Shown here one piece after another: positions 12,563 through 21,900 of a stretch of DNA of 64,000 bases. The number at the start of each line of letters is the position of its first letter. Within the stretch, counting starts at the first letter, position 1. Under the pieces are notes generated by a model that searched no databases, was not told the DNA's origin, and worked only from the letters and a program-made list of their open reading frames with translations. The position numbers and the translations under genes were made by a program. This DNA is from Gyrodactylus bullatarudis (taxonomy: Eukaryota; Platyhelminthes; Monogenea; Gyrodactylidea; Gyrodactylidae): positions 303,097 to 367,096 of the forward strand of contig SSNU01000062.1 of assembly GCA_012064415.1 (NCBI GenBank), read 5' to 3'.

Positions 12563-13091
12563 TAGTGAGGGAAATTTTGAGAATGAAAGTTTATTATTTA
12601 AATAATAACCCTTGTTCAATAAGGTTCTTTAGGTGGGAAATTATGATGAGGGGAGAGAATTCCTATGAGCTCCTCCTTCTTCTTTCTCCACTCATTGAAT
12701 GGATCTAGAACGCGTCAAGATTGGTAGAAGAAGAAGAAAAAAAGAACAAACAGGACAATAAAGAAATGTATGAAGTGACGATGGAGATTTTGAAGCATTA
12801 TTGACACATATTTTTATGAAAAAACACAAATCTTCTGACATACTTTCCTTTCCCCCTCGTGAATAAATAGAATCTCTCTTTCAGATGAAGATTTTCTTAT
12901 CAATATTTATTCTTTTATTTTATTACGAGGACAAAAGAGGTCCTTCAATCATCTTTGTTCCATTTTATTACAAATCTATTACATACAGTTATCCAGTGGC
13001 AATACATTTACTCACTCAATAGATAACACATGATTTTACAAAATTTTGGAGATGCCTCAAAAAAAAGGGTACTTTGTAGAAAAGAAATCAG

Positions 13092-13775
13092 AACATATGA
13101 AGTTGGGAATCAACGATTTTTATAGAAATCTCGATTTTTCATCAAGAATTCGAATTTTTTAGCGATTTTTTTCGAATCCTACTTATGCTGCCTACTTTTA
13201 CGATTTGAAGAAAAAGAATTATTTTTATGAAAAATATGGCCATTTTTCGAATTCCCATTTGGCTCCAAAATCCCATTTCTCAGAACTTTGAACTCAAAAT
13301 TTCTATTGATTTGAAAGTGGGAGTGTGGCCAAAAGATGTTTTTTATGATCAGGATTAAACAAGAAACAGTTTCCCCATTTACGAGGGATTTTGAATTATC
13401 GAAATTTCATTCATTCTTAAGAAGTAAAAATGATCAAAGAATCGATTTTTAGCTCCAGATTCAGTTGAATTGATTTTTTTGTCTCATCCTGATCTTGTAA
13501 AAACTCTTTTGATCATCCTCAAACTCAAATAGATTTAATCAATAAAAATTTTCAGTTCAAAGTTCTGAAAAATGGGATTTTGGCGCCAAATCGAAATTTG
13601 AAAAATAACTTTTTTTCCAGAATCTTTTTCTTCAAATTTTAAAAGTGGGCAACATGAGTAGGATTTAGAAATATGTAACAAAATATATTTAGAGTAGGAT
13701 TCGAAAAAATCGCTAACAAATTCGAATTCTTGATGGAAAAATCGTAGATCCCCAACTTCACATCAATTAGCTTCA
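13092..13775. mobile_element. Foldback/MITE-like element, full-length copy
   Basis: A hairpin-forming element of about 680 bp. The left end (ATATGAAGTTGGGAATCAACG) reappears inverted at the right end (13745-13772), and the two halves stay complementary inward: CATCAAGAATTCGAATT pairs with the copy near 13725, and AAAATCCCATTT near 13270 pairs with AAATGGGATTTT near 13570. There is no open frame, so it is non-autonomous. Related copies lie at 28690, 29590, 38668, 41012, 47108 and 60390. Class (foldback versus terminal-inverted-repeat MITE) is an inference from structure. Confidence 0.8.
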
Positions 13776-14147
13776 GTACAGATATTTACATAGGAAATCT
13801 CTGAATAGAATACGAGTTATTCACTGTATGCAAAAGGAAGGAAGTTGTCCTCTCTTTTTTATTACTCTAGTTTATTTTTTTAATTTTTTAAAATTCAATT
13901 TGAAAAATACAGTAGAAATAAATAAAGCAATCTAAATGAACAATGAAAAGCATCAACCCGCTCATTCAGATTGTTCTATAAATGGTTCATTCCAACTTGG
14001 ACGATCTAAATGTCTAATACATAAAATTCATAGAGGATGAAATGAAACTTGCCGTGATAAAGATTTCAAAAATCTTGAAAAATGAAAAGAAAAAAAACTA
14101 TGATGATAAAGCTAACAGTTCACTGATCATATATATATATTTATGAT

Positions 14148-14911
14148 CTAAATGTCAAAAGCCTTCTTTTTTCTACTGCTAGACAAAGATTTTGCAATGA
14201 TTAATTGACTCTGGAAAAACAGTGAGTGTGTTAAAAGGATGGGAAGGAAAATGTTCATTATCGATACAATTCAATTATCCATTCGAATCAAAGTGTCAAA
14301 ACAATTTATCCATAATACAATATACATAAAGTACACTGACTTACCAGAATTGAATCTTTCGGCTGAGCTATTCTGTGTACACGGCAAAGGGCTCTTATTA
14401 CATTTCTGAATGACATATTTGTCAGAGTCATAATATAAGCAGCAACCATAATAACGCTTTTGTTCCTTCCATCTTTGCTTGAATGTTAAAAAGAAATATA
14501 AAAATTCTCTTTTGGAAAAGTTTAATTTGTTGATGACAAATTTAAAAATGAGTAAACATTTTTTATTCAACATAACTGTAGATTCGAAATAGGAAATATA
14601 TATTGCAAATTCCAATTAGGAATAATATTGAAAATTTATTGAATAAGCAGTACTACATACCAATTCACTAGTACTGAACGATTTTTCAGTCTATTTTCAT
14701 GAATAAATGATATCCCGGAAGTGAAAAAACTTTTCGAGTTTTCTCTGTTAAAGCTAATACGCTTGTGCTTTATACTCATGGACGGGAGAGGATAATTGTA
14801 TAAACTTAAAACTGAATCAATTTTCAGAAGACGTAATCTTTTAATATTGAATAAGCTCCAAATATCTGATAGGTAAAGTCCTGGAAGTACAGCAGAGATT
14901 AAAGAATCCAT
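14148..14911 (-). CDS. DUSP22/DUSP15-like dual-specificity phosphatase, probably inactive
   Basis: Three exons (minus) 14911-14661, 14477-14345 and 14210-14148 join in phase to 148 aa. The fold is clear: VLPGLYLSDI at the start, SGISFIHENRLKNRSVLV before the P-loop, and SVIMVAAYIMTLTNMSF after it, close to DUSP22/DUSP15 (FIHE.RL, AYIMT.T). In active enzymes the P-loop is HCxxGxxRS. Here it reads NCKDGRNKS (residues 83-91): Cys84 is kept, the preceding His is Asn, and the essential phosphate-binding Arg is Lys90. The loop region expected to carry the general-acid Asp reads FNRENS with no Asp. The Cys codon itself spans the first intron. This pattern predicts a phosphate-binding or scaffold pseudophosphatase rather than an enzyme. 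The length is below the ~184 aa of DUSP22, and the C-terminus is basic (SSSRKKK). It is transcribed divergently from MRPL19, 191 bp away. Confidence 0.8.
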
Positions 14912-15102
14912 GTTTTACTGTTATTTGGGAAGATTGAATTTGAAAAAAAAATTATTTTATCATTTTAAACACGAGATATCATAAAATATCGATTAGATTT
15001 TTTTTCATCAAGACAATTTTTCAAAAATTTCGGTTTTTATTCTGATCAAACAAAAATTTTCAAGATTCATCGATTTTTAAACGTATATCTGATCTATTCA
15101 AT
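14912..15102. promoter_or_regulatory. Shared divergent promoter region, DUSP-like gene / MRPL19
   Basis: The start codons of two divergent genes lie 191 bp apart, so both promoters must lie here or overlap. The interval is AT-rich with runs of A and T; I see no clear TATA box at the right distance or other motif. Assignment is from gene layout only. Confidence 0.5.
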
Positions 15103-16000
15103 ATGAAATCATTATCTCTCTTAATAAAGAGATCAAAATTTACAAGGATGTATCCTCAAGAATACACCGGTCTCTATAAACCAAAATTATCAGATCAAGA
15201 TAGGATAGAATCTTCAAAAATTAATAAAATACCATTGCAAGTGAAATTTCATGAGTATAAAATTAAAAATTTCAACATGTATGCTCTTTATTCAAAATTA
15301 ATTTCATAGCAATACACATCCAGATTTCCTACCAAATCAACTAGATCCAGATTATAGAAACAGTTTGAGAGAATCTCTTGAGAGAGCTGACATGTTAGCT
15401 CGACGACAACAATTAAATATTCCAGAATTCTATGTTGGTTCAATTCTCTCAGTTGTTCTATCTGATGAATATTCTCCAAACAAGTATCATAAATTCGTTG
15501 GTTTGTGTATCCATCGTGCCAATGAAGGTCTTTGGTCAAAGTTCACTCTTAGAAATATAATTGAAAAGTCTCCAGTTGAAATTGAATATGAGCTGTACAA
15601 CCCCTCGATAGCTGAAATTCGTGTCTTGTTGTTAGAAAAGCGTCTTGATGATAATTTATTTTATCTGAGAGATGCTCCATTCAGTGAAAGTAGAATTCCA
15701 TTTGACTTTACTCCAGTTCCAATAGCAAAGGATGCTCCAATTCCCGTAAATAGTAAAAAGATAAAATTATTACCTCCACCTTGGTCATGTAAATGGTATT
15801 TGAAGGCTTATAAGGGAATCGATGAAGATTCAATGATTCCTTATATTGACCGAAAAGAATTATCAAAGATGGATACCAAGATGAAGGTCTATGAACGTTA
15901 TGATCTCATGAAACATTATAGAGAACAAGAAAATTTAGATGAAATAGAAAATATCACAAACTCTATTTTACTTAAGCATAGCGACATTTTAGAAAAATGA
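15103..16000 (+). CDS. MRPL19: Mitochondrial large ribosomal subunit protein bL19m
   Basis: bL19m sits in the 39S subunit of the mitochondrial ribosome. Exon 1 is 15103-15254 and exon 2 is 15310-16000, separated by a 55-nt intron (GTATAA...ATAG), giving 280 aa. The splice restores the conserved HPDFLPNQLD (human PEFIP region) in frame with the strongly conserved NIPEFYVGSIL, then the KOW-like core VGLCIHRANEGLWSKFTLRN and IEYELYNPSI..I.VL.LEKRLDD.L.YLRDAP, matching MRPL19 throughout. The N-terminus (MKSLSLLIKRSKFTRM) is basic and lacks acidic residues, as a mitochondrial presequence should be. Unspliced reading stops at 15307-15309, so the intron is required. ADRM1 follows 332 bp downstream in the same orientation. 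Confidence 0.93.
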
Positions 16001-16332
16001 AAAAATATAACGACTTTCATTATACAAATATTATTTATCCTTGGAATAACATAAATATTCCATAATGGATTAAAGAGTGGTTGAATAATGACAAAATTCT
16101 TTTCTATTTCTTATATTATAACTTATAATTTATAAGGCTTAAAACACAGCCCAACTACTACTTCAGCTCAACATTTGTTGAGTTTTATTAACAAATCAAC
16201 TTGAAGAATTTAGTGAATTCATTAAATTTAATTCATTTTAGTTCAATTTGAATTAGTTTAAACTTTAAAGTTCAGTATCATTTTTTTGGTTTACTCTTTT
16301 GTTTTAATTAGTTATATATCTGAAAATAAAGG
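16001..16332. other. MRPL19-ADRM1 intergenic interval
   Basis: About 330 bp holding the MRPL19 3' UTR and the ADRM1 promoter. A possible ATTAAA poly(A) signal lies near 16070. No other element is evident. Confidence 0.4.
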
Positions 16333-17548
16333 ATGAAATCTGTTGCTCTCTTTCCTAGTAACACAAAATCACAAAACTGTCGCCATCTATACCAATTCAA
16401 GGCTGGTAAACTCCTCCTTAAGGAGGACAAGAGCGTCTATCCTGATGAACGAAAAGGATGGGCCTACTTTTACCAATCTGATAAATCCAAAATTCACTTC
16501 TGCTGGATTGATAGAAAGTCCTTTGTTGTTGAAGATGTAAATCTCTCTTTTCATTTCTAGAATTTTGTTGTGGACAATAAATTCACTTTTGAGAAAGTTA
16601 CTCAGTCCAATTCTGGTCGTGTTTACGTGCTGAAGAAAAACAAAAGAAAATTTTTCCTTTGGTTACAGGAACCGGATCAAACCCATGATCCCATCATTGC
16701 AGAAAAAGTCAACGAACTTTTATCTGCTAACGCTGCTAATCTCTCGCATTACGGTAAATCCTTATAACTTTCAAAGATTTTCATTATTTCGTTTTCATGA
16801 ATTGATTTTATTCTACAGCTGGATTTTCTGATATTCTAGAAAATGATATTTTCTCAATGATCTGTGAGTCCTGGTTAAACTCAAACTATCTTTTAAATGT
16901 CAATTTTTTCGTTCTTTATTAAAGCTGACCGAATGAAGTGAGTTGATAATATGTGTTCTCAAATAGCATGAAACTTGGTTGAAGAAAAATAATCTCCATT
17001 TTTCCTTTTCAGTAAAAAAGGAAATAGTTCTACAGTGAGTTCAAATTGAATAATCCAATTCCGCATTTATAATTATTCTCATATTTTTATAGTCCAAAGG
17101 TCCTAGTCTTGCTCAATCTAAAATCAAGCTGGAAGATTTAAGGAATATAATATCCTCTGTTGCTTCAAACTCTTCTACTCTCGGCTTTAATAAGAATCTT
17201 GATTCAATAACTTCGACTCAGACGTTCAAATCTTTCGCTGAGCGTATGAAGGATGAGAAGAAATTGAAGGAATTCCTGCCGACGTTCTCCTGTGAAGAGG
17301 AAACCGTCAATGCAGAATTTTCTCGAGTCAACTCCCATCTAAATTCTCAATACTTTAGGGCTGCCTTATCCATGTTCAATAGTGCACTTAAAAGTGGTTC
17401 AGCTGCTAATCTCTTACAGCAATTCCAGTTTGGTCCAAAGGTTGTCCAATCTGCTAACAATGGAAATATTCTAGAATTTGCAGAGGCCCTGGAAGAGGAA
17501 ATGTCCAATGATAAGCAAGATGATTCAAATAAGATGGATACAAACTAA
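16333..17548 (+). CDS. ADRM1: Proteasomal ubiquitin receptor ADRM1/Rpn13 (six exons)
   Basis: Rpn13 docks on Rpn2 of the 19S proteasome lid/base, binds ubiquitin through its N-terminal Pru domain and recruits the deubiquitinase UCH37 through its C-terminal DEUBAD domain. Exons: 16333-16536, 16561-16753, 16819-16863, 16925-16937 (13 nt), 17013-17034 (22 nt) and 17093-17548, giving 310 aa. The Pru domain spans about residues 5-130: YQFKAGKLLLKEDKSVYPDE, IHFCWIDR, SGRVYVLKKNKRKFFLWLQE. The DEUBAD spans about 205-295 (SQYFRAALSMFNSALKSG, then EFAEALEEEM). Intron 1 is only 24 nt (16537-16560); reading through it hits TAG at its 3' end, and removing it restores alignment (VED then NFVVDNKFTF). The Ala/Ser-rich linker of vertebrate ADRM1 (407 aa) is much shorter here. 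Confidence 0.93.
16537..16560 (+). other. 24-nt spliceosomal intron in ADRM1
   Basis: Begins GTAAAT, has a pyrimidine run (CTCTCTTTTCATTTC) and ends TAG. It is exactly 8 codons long and carries an in-frame stop as its last three bases, so translation needs its removal. Flanking exons encode continuous Pru-domain sequence. Confidence 0.85.
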
Positions 17549-17661
17549 TGTAAAAATATGAATGTACACACCCTTAACTTTTAATTCCCAATGTTGATGA
17601 ACTTTGCTGATCTTCTGAGAAATACAATTTATGGAAAATACAATTTGAACAAAATTATCTG

Positions 17662-17667
17662 TTTATT
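17662..17667 (-). promoter_or_regulatory. Poly(A) signal of the 381-aa gene
   Basis: AATAAA on the minus strand, about 18 nt beyond the stop at 17685. A second AATAAA at 17675-17680 is nearer the stop. Confidence 0.45.
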
Positions 17668-17684
17668 TTTTACATTTATTAAAA

Positions 17685-18830
17685 TTAGACAACGTCATAG
17701 CAAATGAAATTTCTTGGTGGTGTGCTAACCAACTGAATCCTTGCATCTGAAGTACAAGACTTCTTCACAGACCTCAGATTGAATAGACCTTTGCGCTGCT
17801 TATCACCTAGGCGAAGTATAAGGGAGGCAGGACGTGTAAACTTCCAACAAGTCAACCAAAAATTGAGCTTCGAGTGAAGTTTAGTCATCTCATTAGTCCC
17901 GCTGAACCGGTTCCAGATGAATTTATTCACTGAGGATACTCTGTTATTGTACATTTCACCCTTCAATTCATTCCAAACATTCTCGGGAAAGTTGAAGAAT
18001 CTGAATAAATACTCCAGTTGAGTGCATGAAAGATTATGGTCATTTCTTAGGTAACCGAATGCATTTCTTTTGAATAGCAGTGTTTTTGTAAGAGTAACAT
18101 ATGCCATTTCAGTACCGTCAGTGAAATAGAAGGAAGTATTAAAAGTAACATCTTCTCCAAATAAAACTTCAAATGAAAGACATCTTACAATATTTCCGAA
18201 TACAACAAATCCTTCGTTTCTTTCTTTAATTTCACAAAGATGAGCCGTGGGAAACTCATTGACAGGAATAGAATAAAACAGAACCTTTTTAAAATTGGTC
18301 CTATAAAAGTCTTCAAATTCACAGACGAATTCCTCTTTGAAATGGAGTGTTTTCAGAATGAAAAAAGTTGATAGGAAATTTGAACTATTCAGTAAGGATT
18401 TGTACTCTGTAGGGTTCTTGAAATTAATTCTTATCTTGAATAGATTACTAAGCTGGACGTTTTGTGATTGAAAAGAGATCAAATCATCAGTCAAGTGTAG
18501 ATAAGCATATGGCAAATCATTTGAAAGAATCTCGATAAAAATTAAATATGCCAACAAGGAATAGCCTTTGATCTTGGGTATTTTGTGGGATGAAACTTTA
18601 CGGGTATAATCGATCAGTGTCTTCACAGTGATTAATTTAACGCTTATTAAGTCCTTGTGAATTAAATATTTTATGGGATTAGACTCATCTTCTAGAGTTA
18701 ATAAATTAGTATTGTATTTGATTTTAGCTATAGAACTATTTACAATATCGTATTCATAAAATTCTTGGTGAATAGGAGAAAATATTATATTATTATCTTT
18801 CAATACAAGAGGATCAAAATCCTCCATCAT
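17685..18830 (-). CDS. Unrecognised 381-aa protein, single open frame
   Basis: An uninterrupted 381-codon frame, unusually long for this AT-rich window, so it is very likely a gene. It starts MMEDFDPLVLKDNNI and ends FICYDVV. No signal peptide or clear membrane helix is seen. The middle (VVFGNIVRCLSFEVLFGED, then FYFTDGTEMAYVTLTKTLLF) alternates hydrophobic and polar residues like a beta-barrel, and the last third is helical and basic. An OB-fold-type protein is possible but I cannot name a family. It is convergent with ADRM1 (stop codons 136 bp apart) and head-to-tail with ABCB downstream. In-phase 24-27-nt introns like those in neighbouring genes could be hidden in it, so the protein may be slightly shorter. 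Confidence 0.7.
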   Translation of the reverse strand: MMEDFDPLVLKDNNIIFSPIHQEFYEYDIVNSSIAKIKYNTNLLTLEDESNPIKYLIHKDLISVKLITVKTLIDYTRKVSSHKIPKIKGYSLLAYLIFIEILSNDLPYAYLHLTDDLISFQSQNVQLSNLFKIRINFKNPTEYKSLLNSSNFLSTFFILKTLHFKEEFVCEFEDFYRTNFKKVLFYSIPVNEFPTAHLCEIKERNEGFVVFGNIVRCLSFEVLFGEDVTFNTSFYFTDGTEMAYVTLTKTLLFKRNAFGYLRNDHNLSCTQLEYLFRFFNFPENVWNELKGEMYNNRVSSVNKFIWNRFSGTNEMTKLHSKLNFWLTCWKFTRPASLILRLGDKQRKGLFNLRSVKKSCTSDARIQLVSTPPRNFICYDVV

Positions 18831-18904
18831 AAAAAGTAATATTTATAATACTATTATAATAATGGTATATAAGAATTTGAATCAAATTTATTTTTTGAAT
18901 TCGA

Positions 18905-18928
18905 ACTTCGAACTTCGAAGTTCGAAGT
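18905..18928. repeat. Perfect 24-bp palindrome between two minus-strand genes
   Basis: Built from the unit ACTTCGAA and its complement (core TTCGAACTTCGAAGTTCGAA); all 12 base pairs match. It lies upstream of the 381-aa gene start (18830) and just past the ABCB stop (18974). It could be a binding site for a dimeric protein or part of a promoter; role unknown. Confidence 0.8.
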
Positions 18929-18973
18929 CACAAAAAAAGCTATAAACAAGTAACAAAATTCTGTTGTTTTAAA

Positions 18974-21900
18974 CTATTGATTATACATTTGGTGATAGAT
19001 TCCCCCTTTATTCAAAAGTTCCCTGTTACTACCTTTCTCAACGAGAATTCCATTCTGAATTACAATAATTTTATCGCATTCTTCTATTGTTGTGAGTCTA
19101 TGAGCGACAACTATCGAAGTTCTTTCATCTCTCTTTAAAGTTTCCTTGATTGACTCTTCTACAATTTTTTCATTTTCGTTGTCCAGTGCTGATGTCGCCT
19201 CATCCAGAAGGAGCAATTTTGGTTTTTTTATCAAGGACCTTGCTATAGCAATTCTTTGTTTCTGTCCTCCACTTAACTGAGAGCCTAACTCTCCTACCCT
19301 TGTTGAATATCCCTAAATGGTTATTATATTTTATTAAATTACTTTTGGGAAGGTCATTATAAAATCATGAGCATTTGCTTTCTTTGCTGCTTCAATTACT
19401 AGGTCCATTAATAAATCTTCACTATACCCCTCTTCATTCAGACCATAAGCAATATTTTCTCCTATTGTCATATCGAATAAAGAAGATTCTTGATTAACAA
19501 TTCCCAGCTGTTTGCGTAGCCATTTCGGTTTGATTTCTCCTATGGAATATTTATCATCTATTATTATATCGGAATGCTTATTCTTTTCGAATTCATAGAA
19601 TCTCTGGATGAGCTGGAGGATTGTAGACTTGCCACTTCCGGAAGGGCCCACGCAACCAGTTGATGTTTTTGAGTCAAACGTATGACTGAAATTCTGAGAA
19701 TTAGATAAAGGACATACTTTCAAGACTATATTACCCCTCCTTGTGGGATAGGAAAATGTGATATTTTTAAACTCAACTTTTCCTTGAAAATCGTCTATCT
19801 CGATTCCCTTGTTCACGTTTATGGAGGAAGTCTGCTCCAAAATCGTAATAATTTCCTCAGAAGACTTGTAACCATTCAAAACTTCCTTTACTAATGAAGA
19901 TAATTGGGAAAAAACCCTTGCTGAGAATTGAAATACACTAAAGACTCTGAAAGAAATTTCGTTATACACACCAAACTTATACCTACCTAAATATCGCTAT
20001 GAATTGAATTCTTTGTCGCTGCAAAAGATAAATTCCCAGCTTGAATTGTAGGAAAAGTTGGAAGTACGTCATCGAATTCGATAGACCATGGAGCAGAGCG
20101 TAGACCAGAATTTCTTTGAAAGATTTTCTACAAATCAAGAACCGTGGAACTCACGCGGAATCTAGAATTCTAGAATACTTTTGAACCATGTAGTCCTCAA
20201 GGGATTCCACTGTTATCGTCTTGTGATATGTTAAACATTCCTGTATTAATCTATTTCCATCGGAGAGCTTTTTGTTCATTTCACCCTCGCGAAAGTTCCT
20301 GCCTTGATACATGATTAAAATGATGAGAATTGGATAATAGGCCAAATTGGCCAAGGTCAATTCCCAAGAATAATAGAAAGCGATTCCCAATGTTCCGAGA
20401 ATTAGGAATACAGCTTCAACTATAATGCTAAGTGATGTCCCAATGACATTGTGGAGTTTGGTTGCATCAACAGCCAGTTTAGCTGTTAAACTGCCACTTT
20501 GGTTGTTGTCTCGATCGAACCAGGAAACATCTTGGGATAGAAACTTTTTAAAGATTATCCCTCTGACTTTTTTGGTGAATCGGGCCCCAGAGATCCCAAA
20601 AAGCAATTCTTTCATTATGACAACTACCATTTTGACTATGGCAAAGGCAATCATAATCCCACAAACTAACCACCTTTCGTTTGTCACATCTTTTTTCAGC
20701 GCCATTGAGTTGAAGACCTATATCAGAAGATAATTCAGAATGATGGTCAATACCTGAAACATTTCTGTATATATGAATGACATTGCCGGTTGGCTTACTG
20801 CGGAAAGTAATGAAAAGAGACAGCCAGACAATATAAATTTAACTTCTTCCCGTCCTATATTAACAAGGGTTCTGATTATTTCTATTTTCTAAAATCAACA
20901 AAGTCCATTAAAATGTATTCAATATTTTTTTCACACTCAAATCAAATCGAAATATCTTACTTTTGATTTTATACTTTCAGTGATTTTCTGGAAAAAAATT
21001 CATGTTTATGTACACAATTTAGAAGAGGCATTTTCTCATTCTAACCTCGGTAAGCGATAATTTTTTCCTCGTTTGCCTGTTCATCGTTCTTGCTGGTATT
21101 GTCGTGATATTTGAATTATTCAAAGTTTTCGAGTCTTCAAATTGACTTTTCGAACCCTGAGATTATGATGAAAATGATCAGGCTTACTTTTGGGAACTTT
21201 AACATGCCAGAATAGACTCCCTTCTTTGATAATAACTCATCGTGATTACCTCTCTCTGCAATTTTACCATTCTCAAGGACAATTATCTCATCACAATCTC
21301 TAACTGTTGTTAATCGATGAGCGATCATAACAACTGTTCGGCCATCACGAGCATTTTTCAGGGTCTCTTTGATAACATTCTCTGATTGGGTATCTAAAGC
21401 TGAGGTTGCCTCATCAAGCAGAAGAATCTTTGGGGTTTTCAACAAAACTCGGGCCAAGACTATCCTTTGACGTTGACCTCCAGATAACTTTGCACCCCCT
21501 TCAGAAATCATTGTATCATAACCCTAGGAAATAAGTTGATACATTTTAATGGGCTACCAGGGATCTCTAAATCATAGAATTATACCTTTTCTAAATTCAC
21601 AATGAAATCATGAGCATTAGCGCTCTTTGCTGCTGTAATGATTTGTTCTTCAGTTGCATCTGGGTAGCCAAGGGATATGTTTTCTTTAATTGAACCAGCA
21701 AACAAGACAGGATCCTGTGAGACAACTCCGATTTGTTTTCGAAACCTTTTCAGATCCAGTCTCTTGAGACTAATTCCATCGATGAGAATTTCCCCCTCTG
21801 TCGGGTCAAAAAGACGCTGAATCAACTGGAACAAGGTGGTCTTACCTCCCCCACTCGATCCGATTATGGCAGTTGTTTTTCCAGCCATGAATTTTAAATT

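Larger units (their letters stand above)
8046..14147. other. Long non-coding interval
   Basis: About 6 kb of AT-rich sequence between the small gene at 7783 and the DUSP-like gene. Frames at 9766-10029 and 12033-12254 show no family resemblance and no exon context. The interval holds two copies of a ~115-bp repeat (11901-12014, 12445-12562) and a foldback element (13092-13775), listed separately. No tRNA or other RNA gene was recognised. Confidence 0.5.

Noticed and set aside
14271..14615. 114-aa minus-strand frame over the DUSP second exon
   Set aside because: Wrong phase; the correct phase, fixed by the Cys codon across the intron, gives the DUSP sequence.
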